Translations under genes and position numbers: made by a program
Notes under the pieces: model-generated
Databases searched by the model: none
Told to the model about the DNA's origin: nothing
The model's input: the letters and a program-made list of their open reading frames with translations, nothing else
DNA from: Plecoglossus altivelis
Taxonomy: Eukaryota > Chordata > Actinopteri > Osmeriformes > Plecoglossidae
Length of the DNA: 64,000 nucleotides
Direction: 5' to 3'
Assembly (NCBI GenBank): GCA_036571765.1
Contig: BROE01000020.1
Coordinates: 18,760,804-18,824,803, forward strand
Shown here: piece after piece, positions 43,280 through 54,640 of the stretch
Position numbering within the stretch: the stretch's first letter is position 1
How the letters are laid out: every line of letters begins with the position of its first letter

Positions 43280-45459
43280 TGGTCTATAGCTCTCTCCCAC
43301 AGTGACGTGGGTATAAAGGCAAGTTGTTTGCCTTTGGTGCTCAGCTTAAAATTAGGTTCACTCCCTGTCTCTTTCTCTGCTTCCTTCTCTGCCCTCTCTG
43401 CCTCCTTCCCTGCCTCCTTCTCTGCCTCCTCCCTTCCTCCTTCCCTGCCTCCTTCTCTGCTTCCTTCTCTGCCTCCTTCTCCGGCTCCTCCCTGCCTCCT
43501 TCCCTGCCTCCTTCTCTGTTTCCTTCTCTGCTTCCTTCTCTGACTCCTCCCTGCCTCCTTCCCTGCCTCCTTCTCTGTTTCCTTCTCTGCTTCCTTCTCT
43601 GACTCCTTCCCTGCCTCCTTCTCTGCTTCCTTCTCTGCTTCCTTCTCTGCTTCCTTCTCTGACTCCTCCCTTCCTCCTTCCCTGCCTCCTTCCCTGCCTC
43701 CTTCTCTGCTTCCTTCTCTGGCTCCTCCTTCCTCCTTCTTTGCCTCATTTCCTGGTCTTGCCCTCACGAATCTAGGAGCAAATGAAGATTTTCACATCTA
43801 AAGATGCAGAAGCTGTTCCATTTTGTGTCTGCACGTTGGCAAATGAGACTAAAGAAAGAAAACAGGAAGTGATCGTGACACAGGCAAGTTCTACTTCCTG
43901 TATTAAGGTTGTGCTTTCGCATGGCTGTGGCTCACGGCTGCCAAAACAGCATGAGTCAGCCTGAGCAAAGCATTGTGGGTGATGGCTTACAGACAGAAAG
44001 TAATGTCTCCCATCACGTCTGTTTAACCCCTTCGTCTGACTAACCCAAGTCAGTCCCTGGTCGCAGGCAGTGCGACATGTTATGCCTGATTTAAACGATC
44101 ATGTGTTTTTACAGATCACAAGTAACCTTTCAACGCAATCCTTATACATGACTGCGTCTCCAAGCTATACTGCTCAACTCAAGTCGTGCAGGGCTGTTAA
44201 CCAGGTGTTAAAGAGGCACAATAAGCTGTAAAAATGTTTTTGTTTATAGTTGAGACGTAGAAAAGAGTAGAGGAGGAGAGGAAGGGAAAGGAGGAAAAGA
44301 AGAGAGAGAGGAGGAAATGAGGAAGAGGAGAGAAGAGCAAGGGGAGGAGGAAGAGGACAGAAGGGAGAGGAGAGGAGGAAGTGGAGAGGAGGATAAGGAG
44401 GAGGAAGAGGTGGACGAGGAGAGAAGAGGAAAGGAGGAGAAAGAGGAGAAAAGGAAGAGGAGAAGAGGAGGGTATGAAGAGGAGAGATAGGAAGAGGAGG
44501 GAGAGGAGGGAGAGGAGAAAGAGGAGAGGAGGAAGAGGAGGAGAGGGAGAGGAGAAAGAGGAGAGGAGGAAGAGGAGGGAGAACAGGCCAGGCACTGCAT
44601 CCAGCAGGCAGGCCCTCTGCCAGCTGGAACCCTTCTTGCCTTACATGGCCTGATCCCAGAAGATGAGAGGAATGTGGTCTAGACACAACACAGGCACCGC
44701 ACAGAGAAACCACTTTTCTACTGGTTTCTCTCCGTTTCTCCCTCCCCCTCTGACTTAGAACAGAGCTGATCCTCTCCTATATGGGCTGGGTCCTATCAGG
44801 GATATTTCACTGTTATAAAATACTGTCATTCAGCCGATGCTTTTATTGCAATTAACTTTAAGCATGGACAGGATCCTAACCTTTGACTCCTCTACCACTG
44901 ACCCTCTTCAGCAGTGTAGCAGCTGCTAGTCCCCAGGAACTGTTCTCCCCAGAGCTCCCCCTGAGGGAGGGGAGGAGGGCTGTGGACTCCCCCTGAGGGA
45001 GGGGAGGAGGGCTGTGGACTCCCCGTGAGGGAGGGGAGGAGGGCGGTGGACTCCCCGTGAGGGAGGGGAGGAGGGCGGTGGACTCTCCCTCAGGGAGGGG
45101 ATATAGGCACTCCTGCTGAGGGGAGGCGAGGTAGACAGGCTCCCTGAGGGAGGGGAGGAGAGCTGTAGACTCTCCCTGACAGAGGGGAGGAGGGCTGTGG
45201 AATCTCCCTGAAGGAGGGGAGATGGACACTCACCCCGAGGGAGGGGAGATGGACACTCACCCCGAGGGAGGGGAGATGGACACTCACCCTGAGGGAGGGG
45301 AGATGGACACTCACCCTGAGGGAGGGAGATGGACTCTCACCCTGAGGGAGGGAGATGGACACTCACCCTGAGGGCTTGCAGCGCCTGGTCCCGGGCCTGC
45401 AGCTCTCCCTCCAGCACACACAGCAGGCTCAGAAGCTCCTGCCGGCTCAGGGACTCCAT
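41933..45459 (-). CDS. cttnbp2nl: cttnbp2nl, two coding exons seen, middle missing
   Basis: CTTNBP2NL is a cortactin-binding-protein-2 relative associated with actin regulation and the striatin-PP2A (STRIPAK) complex. The start exon (45459-45367) matches its N-terminus and the 341-residue last exon (42959-41933) matches its C-terminal half. Discriminating features against CTTNBP2 are YQSSYQAGIHQRFHAARHKF, NSSPFGTDYRHLA and a natural stop after VSSTS, where CTTNBP2 would continue into ankyrin repeats. In relatives about 200-250 coiled-coil residues lie between these two parts. They were not found in the 2.4 kb between the exons, and the two exons cannot be spliced together in frame (93 nt in phase 0, then an exon starting in phase 2). 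Confidence 0.88.
42465..42665 (-). repeat. cttnbp2nl: In-frame Ser/Pro hexamer repeat inside cttnbp2nl
   Basis: Plus-strand ggggctggggttagggctga units encode SPSLSPNPSPSPS on the minus strand. The period of six keeps the reading frame. Human CTTNBP2NL has a Ser/Pro-rich region here without such regularity. Confidence 0.85.
43025..43765 (+). repeat. TC-rich, (CA)n and 12-bp tctgcctccttc arrays in cttnbp2nl intron
   Basis: 43025-43137 is pyrimidine-rich, 43230-43277 is (CA)n, and 43365-43745 repeats tctgcttccttctctgcctc. On the minus strand the last one reads (EKEA)n in one frame and stays open in the others. Confidence 0.85.
44265..44585 (+). repeat. (GAGGA)n polypurine tract
   Basis: About 320 bp of GAGGAGAGGAAGA-type sequence in the cttnbp2nl intron. 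The stretch 43770-44264 is unique with no coding signal I could match to the missing coiled coil. Confidence 0.9.
44945..45366 (+). repeat. 27-30 bp minisatellite built on the cttnbp2nl exon donor
   Basis: From 45224 the unit is about 27 bp, gagatggacactcaccctga plus ggg. On the minus strand it reads CCTCAGG|GTGAGT, the sequence of the authentic donor at 45366. Donor copies start near 45233, 45260, 45287, 45314 and 45340 (the last as GTGAGA). A related ggctgtggactccccctgag unit fills 44945-45215. Confidence 0.9.
45367..45459 (-). CDS. cttnbp2nl: cttnbp2nl first coding exon
   Basis: The ATG at 45459-45457 (context AGCATGG) begins MESLSRQELLSLLCVLEGEL and QARDQALQALR, followed by donor GTGAGT at 45366. 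Human CTTNBP2NL starts MNLEKLSKPELLTLFSILEG then ELEARDLVIEALK, so this is the same helix. The exon begins at 45474 after the acceptor ctgtctccag, leaving 15 nt of 5' UTR in it. Minisatellites crowd both sides. Confidence 0.88.
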
Positions 45460-45489
45460 GCTCAGCTTACACTCCTGGAGACAGGGGGA

Positions 45490-45912
45490 ACAGTCAGCAA
45501 GGAGCTAGGATGGAGAGGAGCAGTCTGTAAGGAGCTAGGATGGAGAGGAGCAGTCTGTAAGGAGCTAGGACAGAGAGGAGCAGTCTGTAAGGAGCTAGGA
45601 TAGAGAGGAGCAGTCTGTAAGGAGCTAGGACAGACAGGAGCAGTCTGTAAGGAGCTAGGATGGAGAGAAACAGTCTGTAAGGAGCTAGGATGGAGAGGAG
45701 CAGTCTGTAAGGAGCTAGGACAAAGAGGAGCAGTCTGTAAGGAGCTAGGACAGAGAGGAGCAGTCTGTAAGGAGCTAGGATGAAGAGAAACAGTCTGTGA
45801 GGGGCTAGGATGAAGAGTAGCAGTCTGTAAGGAGCTAGGACAGAGAGAAGCAGTCTGTAAGGAGCTAGGACAGAGAGAAGCAGTCTGTAAGGAGCTAGGA
45901 TGGAGAGAAACA
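45490..45912 (+). repeat. 30-bp minisatellite, about 14 units
   Basis: Unit: aggagctaggatggagagga then gcagtctgta. It starts about 15 bp upstream of the cttnbp2nl start exon. The 30-bp period explains the long open frame. Confidence 0.95.
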
Positions 45913-46624
45913 AGGACCCAGCTTCAATGGGAAATCATCACTTATTGCTGACACTGGGAAAGGAACAATAGTATTTCTGCTCAAAATACGGTCAAGACAT
46001 TCATCAATTCTTAAGCAATGTCTAGAATCTACCACATGATTTTACACACTAAAGGAATCTGAAATGTTGTCAAATCCTCTTCCACTTCAGAACCGAACTG
46101 ATGGATTATCATTGCCATACTAAACTTACAGTACATTTATACTGTACTACATTTATACTACGCTAATACTACACTTATACTACTTTTATACAACACTTAT
46201 ACATTTTACTACATTTATTCTATACTTATACTACATTTATACTATACAATGAAGTGGCAGGCCTCTGTGAGACAGAGAGAAGCCTTGTTCCTGTGTAATG
46301 AACTGTTGTAGATCCACAACCACAGCACTCCAACAAGTACAAATATGCTTAAGCTAGCTCTTAAGCTCTAAAGCATTTAGCAAGACTACAATTTCAGTCC
46401 AAACGGCTCCACTGTTTGAATCTGCGAAAGCCTTTCGCTGGCCTCTCGGTTCTAGCTGGGCCCAGCAGACAGCCATTAGCAGAGGCCGTGTCAGGACGTG
46501 GAACGGTGACATCACTTCCTGTTTCTGTGGCCCATGCTAGCGGACTGGCGTGCGGCTAGTCAACTGCAGCTCAATGAGACGCCACATGGATTTGACACAC
46601 GCCAACATGTGGTCACCAGAGCAG

Positions 46625-46845
46625 GAGCACACACACGCAGAGAGGCAGAGACACACACATGCAGAGAGGCTGACACACACATGCAGAGAGGCAGAGACAC
46701 ACACACACACACACACAGAGGCAGAGACACATACACACACCCAGAGGCAGAGACACATACACACACAGAGAGGCAGAGATGCACACGTAGAGACACAGAG
46801 ACACACACACACACGTAGAGGCAGAAACACACACACACACCATCT
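46625..46845 (+). repeat. agaggcagagacacacacac array
   Basis: Nine or so units mixing (CA)n with agaggcagag. Flank 45915-46620 is unique. Confidence 0.85.
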
Positions 46846-47034
46846 CCAGATCCTATCACTCGTGTCTGACAGTAGCAAATGAATTGACGACAAACATTTC
46901 AACCCTTAAACAATTTCATAACCAAAGCGTAGTTCAGTTGTCCAAAACAAGACGAGCCTTGTCAGTCATGTGGTTTAGTCTCTTCTTAGCCTCCGCTCTC
47001 TCTAATCTGAGCGCTGTGGTGTGTTCTGCTGTGG

Positions 47035-48018
47035 TCTCCACACACTGTACATACTACACACTGCACACACTGCATGCACTTCACACTGCACACACTGCAC
47101 ACACTGCACACACTGCACACACTGCACACACTGCATGCACTTCACACTGCACACACTACACACACTGCATGCACTTCACACTGCACACACTACACGCACT
47201 ACACACACTGCATGCACTTCACACTGCACACACTACACACACTACACACTGCACGCACTACACACACTGCATGCACTTCACACTGCACACACTGCACACA
47301 CTACACACTGCACACACTACACACACTGCACGCACTTCACACTGCACACACTACACACTGCACAAACTACACACACTGCACTCACTACACACTGCATGCA
47401 CTACACACTGCACGCATTTCACACTGCACACACTACACACACTGCACGCACTACACTCGCTACACAATGCATGCACTACACACTGCACGCATTTCACACT
47501 GCACTCACTACACACACTACACCCTGCACGCACTACACACGCTGCACATACTGCACGCACTACACACTGCACACACTACACACTGTACACATTACACACT
47601 GCACACACTGCTGGAACTACACACTGCACACACTACACACACTGCACGCACTGCACGCACTACACACTGCACACACTCCACACACTGCATACACTACACA
47701 CGCTGCATGCACTGCACACTGCACACACTGCACACACTGCACACACTGCACCCACTACACGCTATACACACTGCACGCACTGTACACTGCACCCACTACA
47801 TGCATTGCACACATTGCACGCACTACACACTGCACACACTACACACACGACACACGCTGCATGCACTGCACGCACTGCACACTACACGCTCCACACTACA
47901 CGCTCCACACACTGCACACTACATGATCCACACACTACACGCTCCACACACTGCACGCTCCACACACTGCACGCTCCACACACTGCACGCTCCACACACT
48001 GCACGCACTACACACTGC
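47035..48018 (+). repeat. cactgcacacactacacactgcacgcact array, about 1 kb
   Basis: Imperfect 8-9 bp units (cactgcaca / cactacaca) form longer repeats, with a cgctccaca variant at the 3' end. Long open frames on the plus strand are artefacts. Confidence 0.9.
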
Positions 48019-48429
48019 AACCAGCAGCAGGCTGCCCTAACAGATGCAGCCTTTTCAACGCACCCGACAGGCCTACATCAACAGTGATCAAAACACAACG
48101 TACTGCAGGCTTTCTTCTAGCAGGTAAACTCACTCACGGTAAACTGTCCAGAGAAACATAGATGTGTTTATAGGCAGAAACACTCTCTCTCTCTTGTCTA
48201 AACTACACTAGTCTAAGTCTGTGGGCCATGCTTCAGTCACACGCTGGCTGACTTCTGTGCCCCCCCTCCGCGGCCCCCCCTCCGTGGCCCCCCCTCTGCG
48301 GCCCCCAGTCCTCTCCTCTGTGGTCTGATCTCTCAGTTCCCACATCATGAAGTCATCAAGACAAGATGGAGTGTTGCGTAACAGAGCGGCTCACAGCTGG
48401 CTGGCTCTCTGCTACCATGCAGACAGACC

Positions 48430-48560
48430 CTCGCTCTGGTCTCTCTCTGCACGCTCTCTCTTCTCTCTCTGCCCTCTCCCTTCTCTCCCTCTCCTCTCTC
48501 TGCCCTCTCTCCTCTCTCTCTCTCTCTCTCTCTGCACGCTCTCTCTGTATTCCTTTGTGT
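48430..48560 (+). repeat. (CT)n-rich tract
   Basis: CTCTCTCTGCCCTCTC-type sequence. A short tandem of gcggccccccctcc lies at 48260-48306. Confidence 0.8.
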
Positions 48561-48599
48561 CTCTCTACCAACCGAACAAACCCATGAGGAACAAGAAAT

Positions 48600-51500
48600 T
48601 TCTGGCATAACTAATGGCCAGATAAGTGTGATTAGAGACTGTGACTATCTTGTATGGATCAGTTTAATGCAATGATATTGATATCAATGAGCCATTCTAA
48701 TTATCAAAAGGGCAATTCCTTGCTTTGAAAGTGTGAAGAAGTGTGTGAAAACGTCTTCAAACTCTGAGAATTTCCTCTGAAACTCCCCAGAGCAAAGTTG
48801 GAGGACTTCAGGCCAGCAACAAGCAAGCTGTACTGGCGACAGTGGTACCGAAGACGGATAGAAGTCCTTCTCCCTTTGCTGTCTGAGAAGGGAGCTACTT
48901 CGTTAACAAGCTTAGCAGCAGCTCCAGGGAGTGCGCCAGCCCTGCCTTCACTGGGGCTGTGGTCAGCCCGCAAGGAGAGGATGTCAATTAGGCCTCGCTA
49001 GCTTTATATACCTCCTCCACTTAGCCTTTACAGGCCTGTTAACTTCACAAGCTGCTCCAGCCTAAAAGAAAGTGGGCTGCATTTGTTTTGGAAATGTTGT
49101 CCCCCAAACATGTGTGTGTAATACCGTGTAGCTACAAGACTTCTGCTAAATAGAACCCTTCTGGGCCTAAAGAACAACTCTCTGAAGGGGGGGGGGGTTC
49201 CAAGTAGAACATCCACATAAACAGCTGCCCTGAAGAGAACCTTTTAGAACCCCCGAGAAGGATTCTACAAAACACAGAACTTCCCTAGCTTCAGCGTTCC
49301 CTGAACTCCGACGCAGACTTTAGCGCGGTGTTATGACTGGACCATTCTCATCCTTCCTGATGTAGACGTCTGTCATAAGGCTGTTCCGCACAATCGCTGC
49401 TGTGCCGTTTAGAGCGACGACACCATGGGAAACACAAATATTCCCACAGTAGCGTTCATCCCACGCGTCCGACACAGAAGCCCCGTCTATGTAATCCTTT
49501 CATCCCCATTTAAATCCAGTCAGTCAGTCAGTCAGCCAGTCAACCATGAGGATCAATCTACAACACTGCAGACTTGAACGACTGCAACAATGCAGACTAG
49601 AAACAGTCCAGACTTCTTCTATTCGTGAAACCACTTTAAAAAGACGAACGTTGCATTAATTACGGCAAAACCCTTTAAAAATGGATTGAGGGTGTCAAAT
49701 TAGTTATGTAAGATAGTTGGCAGTCTTGTCTAACGATCACTTAGCTGAGTATTCATGGACCAGACTGAAGTGTTACAGTTATCTGCAGGTCACGATTCCC
49801 TTGCCTCATTTAATCTGCGCTGTCTCTTGATTCGACAGAACTCAACCCAACAGATGCTAAGGGAGGAAATCCCTTGCTAACCTACTCCACGGTAAACCAC
49901 AGCGCCGAGGAGTTACGGAGAGCCGAGACTCCAGATGCGTGTCATATGAATGGCTGCACGGAGATGAACACAATACACGGTTTGATTTCTATGAATGGAG
50001 GAGGCCTCTGAAGAGTGATCGAAGTCACCACCGTGTTTTAAAAAAAAATGGAATACCGACACCGCAAGTATAGCCAAACCGTAAATGAAGTATACTGTTC
50101 TGCAATATGCTCAACGGTTTTTAACTACGTCTTGGTCTGTGAAATGGCGCCTAATAGAGATGTAAGTCTTTATGAACATAAAGTTTAAATGGTGTGGCGT
50201 TAACGACGTTGCTACAAGTCGTTTTAAGACACAACCAGTAGCCTGTGATTTGACTTCAGACTGTATCCCCAAAGTCAGGTCTCAAACTGGGAAAATAGTC
50301 TATTTGGAACAGCGAGATTAGAACATTAGGTAGCCTACCATTATAGCAACATTCACGGATTCCAAAAGATGAATAGTGAGTAAATTTGTTACACTTCAGA
50401 GTTAATAATGAAAGAAAAAAAACTTTTGCGATGTAGATACCCATAATTCAATTAAACTATTTTTGGAACAATGTATAGCCTACACGTTAGCGTTATACCA
50501 GTGCAATAAAAAACTTAATTTAAAGATGATCAATTCAATTGTCAACTGTAAAGATGTAATAGATTGTCTAGGATAGCCTACGGATATCGCGATGGCTACC
50601 ACGCGTCATTAACTACTTAGATCTATAGTCCATAAATCATTTGACAATAAACTATTTACCTTCATATGTCCGTTTGATGCCTTTAAAAAGTCCAACATGA
50701 ACTTTTTAACTGTTGTCAAAGACTAGCTCCTTGTGTCCTCCAGATTCCGATAACGGAAGGGATGGACTCTGCTATGTTTGACACGTACGTCGGCCTATCA
50801 GCAAGGCCGAGTTAGATGAACTGACCAATGAGAAATAAGGCTCTGACGAAGGGGGCGGGTAGAGGAGGTAGTCGCGTGGAATTTGGATGGATTTCTTTGT
50901 TTAGACGTTTTCTACGTTTGCCCCTTTTACCCCCCCAAAAAAACAAACTTATTACATCGCATATAATTTCACAATTGTGCGTTAGTTTAAGTACGATCAG
51001 AAATTCACGAAACGGATGAATGTCCTAACACTCGCAGATGTTCGTCACTGAAACAAGCCTAGACAGTTTTCAAAACTTCACCGCTCTAACAATGAGACAC
51101 CCTACGTACAACTCAAACGATATAGACCATTTCTCATCGGCATTTTTGTAAATTAAACTAACACGTATGACACACAAAACCTAATTTCTTAAGGGGATTA
51201 CTGGAGATTACCCAAGCAATTGACACAGTAAATCAGTCAATAGTGATCGACTGCCCCCTGGTGGATTAAAACCGTTGAATAACTAAAGTAGACACGGTTG
51301 GGAACCAGCACAAAGCATGGATAACAATTTACGTCAATTCTCACACAAGCTAGCCATTCCGGTGTCGTTTTGTGTGGTTGCGCGTTTCACCGTTGCCGTT
51401 AATGTTATGTACGTCAACCTCCTCCCCGCTAAGAAAGGAGAACTTAGCCTAATAATAATGGCCGATAAGCCGATTCATTCGACTTCTATCCAAAGCGACT

Positions 51501-52390
51501 TACAGCAGGGATTTTGAATCTGTGGTCCCTTGATCTGCCGTCATGCTCTAACACCACCCCTTAGTTAAAACCTATCCCCTCCGAAGGAAAGTTGGAATTT
51601 TCCCAGCTACAGGTAATAACTTGCTTCTGGTCTTCTATAACTTCCCACATCTTTTCACACGCAACTCCCCCTTTTATCTTTGTTTAAAATCAACACTTGG
51701 TAACCATCCATTGCGACACAACAAGCCGTTAATCATAGGATGATATGTTTGAAATCGAATCACAGGAACCAACATAATGGACTTGTGGTCAGCGATGAGC
51801 AATTAGTTCCTTGCATTTCACCACCCCTGTAATTAGCTACACTTAGTTACTATTTGACGAGCAAACCTTGAAATTATGTCACCATAAGTAGAGTCTGGCC
51901 GTCCTAAAGTTTTCTCCTCTAGAAATGCGAAACCTGCCCGCGATACCCCACCCTGCCAGTAGATGGCAGGGGTGCGTTTCCTCAAGCTCCCGTCGTATAT
52001 CCTTAGCGAAGTTTTCTCTAACCGTACATAACAACACGGCATTTATGACAGCCATGAGACATATAGGCCCATTGTCTGTCTACTGTCAATCTCAATCACA
52101 TAACCGTCCTGTCGGTGTAACAGCAAGTATCATTAAATCAACAAAGACAAGATTGATGACTTTACATAGATCACTCTGCCAAAACCCTTAGATTATTTCG
52201 TTTTATGATTGCGTGTCATCTGTGTTTGGTTTAGGACAATACTTGTTGTCTTGTTTTCTTGAGGCGGTTAGGGTGTGAGGGTGGTGTTGAGGCTGGGGCT
52301 GGGACTCCCAGCCTCTTAGCCTTAATGGAGGGACTCTATTTCAGGAATTTCAATTAAGCAGCTCAACCTCCTGATTGCCTGCTCAGGAGA
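48600..52390. other. Long unique, non-coding stretch
   Basis: Almost 3.8 kb with no microsatellite longer than (CAGT)4-5, which is exceptional here. No recognisable exon. An L2-tail-like piece in reverse orientation lies near 51484-51508 (tctatccaaagcgacttaca). It could contain 5' UTR exons or enhancers of cttnbp2nl. Confidence 0.5.
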
Positions 52391-52409
52391 CGCAATGCCC
52401 TCAGTGGCT

Positions 52410-52905
52410 GTGTTCTCCTCTCTCCTCCTCTCCTCTCTCCTCCTCTCCTCTCTTCTCCTCTCCTCTCTCCTCCTCTCCTCTCTCCTCCTCTCCTCTCTTC
52501 TCCTCTCCTCTCTCCTCCTCTCCTCTCTCCTCCTCTCCCCTCCTCTCCTCTCTTCTCCTTTCTACTGTCCTTGTCTGGCTTCTGTCCTCTCTGCTGTCTG
52601 TTAATCCTTTGTCTCCTCTCTTCTCCCCTTCACCCCTCCTCTCTCCTCTCCTCTACCCTCCCCTCTCCTTTCTTCTCCCCTTCACCTCTCCTCTCTCCCC
52701 CCTCTCCCCTCCACTCTCCTCTCTTCCCCTCCCCTGTCCTCTCCCCTGTCCTTTCCTCTACTCTCCTCTTCCCTCCCCCCTCTACCCTCCTTTCCTCTCC
52801 TCTCCCCTCCTCTCCCCTGTCCTTTCCTCTCCTCCCTTCCTCTCCCCTCCTCTCCCCTGTCCTTTCCTCTCCTCCCTTCCTCTCTCCTCCCCTCTCCTCT
52901 CAACT
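52410..52905 (+). repeat. Polypyrimidine array (ctcctctcct)n
   Basis: About 500 bp, with a regular tctcctcctctcctc section at 52420-52560. Confidence 0.9.
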
Positions 52906-53639
52906 GCTATGGAGATATCACCACGCTGTACAGATAAGTGGATGAATTGCTTCATAGTCGGACTCTGGATTTAAGCTTGTAATCTGTGTACTGTACATTG
53001 TGGGTTTGCTAGAGAAAAGTTGCCAATGCAGTCTAAGCTTCCTATCAGGAAAATAAATAACTGTATTTTGGGAGGAATATTGTTGTGTCAGCATTTGTCT
53101 TTTTTCCCGGTTACTTTTTTTTCCTCCTATCATTTTGTATTTCAAGCCATAAAACATTTCTTTCTGACTTTGTCAGTTGACATAATTGCTGAGAAAGGAG
53201 TTTCTCCTGTTTAGGAATATACTCCTCAAGGTGACCTGCCTCCAAAACAGCCTGGGAGAAATCAAACATCAAAAAGCTCAGCTCTGTAGATGTTTTCAGT
53301 CTCTGGAGCCCACCCACTCGCTCCAAAAGGTGTCAGACCATAAGCTTTAAATGGAGGGGAGAAATGTGCGCAGAGAACTTCACGAGAGAGAACACTCTAG
53401 AGCCAGAGAGTGAAAGGATGAACGGGAAGTTGAGCGGAAGGATTCATGTATGATTCGATTTAATTGAGTAATAGAGGATGAATGAATGAATGAATCTCTA
53501 TAGTTGCTATTTGCAGTTTGTTCCATTTGTGAAGAGAAGATCTGACTCTCTCAGGCGTGTTACGTCTCCCAAAGTCCCTTTTCCACTACTGTAGAAGGGC
53601 AGTGTTGGTTAGGAGTGTGTACGGCACTGCGGACAATGT

Positions 53640-54640
53640 CCTCTGTGTGTGTGTGTGTGTGTATTCCAGTAGTGTACATGTGTGTGTATTCCAGTAGAGT
53701 GTGTGTGTATTCCAGTAGTGTGTGTGTGTGTCTATTCCAGTAGAGTGTGTGTGTGTGTTCCAGTAGTGTGTGTGTATTCCAGTAAAGTGTAAGTGTATTC
53801 CAGTAGAGTGTGTGTGTATTCCAGTAGTGTGTGTGTGTATTCCAGTAGAGTGTGTGTGTATTCCAGTAGAGTGTGTGTGTGTGTTCCAGTAGAGTGTGTG
53901 TGTGTGTCTTTTCCAGTAGAGTGTGTGTGTGTTCCAGTAGAGTGTATGTGTGTGTGTATTCCAGTAGAGTGTGTGTGTATTCCAGTAGTGTGTGTGTATT
54001 CCAGTAGTGTGTGTGTGTGTATTCCAGTAGAGTGTATGTGTGTGTCTTTTCCAGTAGAGTGTGTGTATATTCCAGTAGAGTGTGTGTGTGTGTATTCCAG
54101 TAGAGTGGGTGTGTATTCCAGTAGTGTGTGTGTGTGTATTCCAGTAGAGTGTGTGTGTGTTCCAGTAGAGTGTGTGTGTATTCCAGTAGTGTGTGTGTGT
54201 GTCTATTCCAGTAGAGTGTGTGTGTGTTCCAGTAGAGTGTATGTGTGTGTATTCCAGTAGTGTGTCTGTGTATATTCCAGTAGAGTGTGTGTGTATATTC
54301 CAGTAGAGTGTGTGTGTGTATTCCAGTAGTGTGTGTGTGTATTCCAGTAGTGTGTGTGTGTCTATTCCAGTAGAGTGTGTGTGTGTTCCAGTGGAGTGTA
54401 TGTGTGTGTATTCCAGTAGAGTGTGTGTGTGTGTATTCCAGTAGTGTGTGTGTGTCTATTCCAGTAGAGTGTGTGTGTGTTCCAGTAGAGTGTATGTGTG
54501 TGTATTCCAGTAGAGTGTGTGTGTGTGTATTCCAGTAGTGTGTCTGTGTATATTCCAGTAGAGTGTGTGTGTATTCCAGTAGAGTGTGTGTGTATTTCAG
54601 TAGAGTGTGTGTGAGTGTGTATTCCATTGGGTGTGTGTCA
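53640..54640 (+). repeat. gtgtgtgtattccagtagagt minisatellite
   Basis: About 40 units of 20-30 bp, each with (GT)n, ttccag and tagagtg or tagtgtg. A decayed tail runs to about 54840. The long minus-strand open frame is an artefact of the repeat. Confidence 0.95.

Noticed and set aside
46884..48161. 425-residue plus-strand frame rich in His/Thr
   Set aside because: Translation of the cactgcacac array, with parallel open frames in the other phase.
48798..49001. Small plus-strand frame MEDFRPATSKLYWRQWYRRR
   Set aside because: Not low complexity, but no homolog recognised, no splice context and no neighbouring exons; left unannotated.
53560..54627. 355-residue minus-strand frame (TLLEYTHTHYWN repeats)
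   Set aside because: Repeat translation of the gtgtattccagtag array; no coding evidence.
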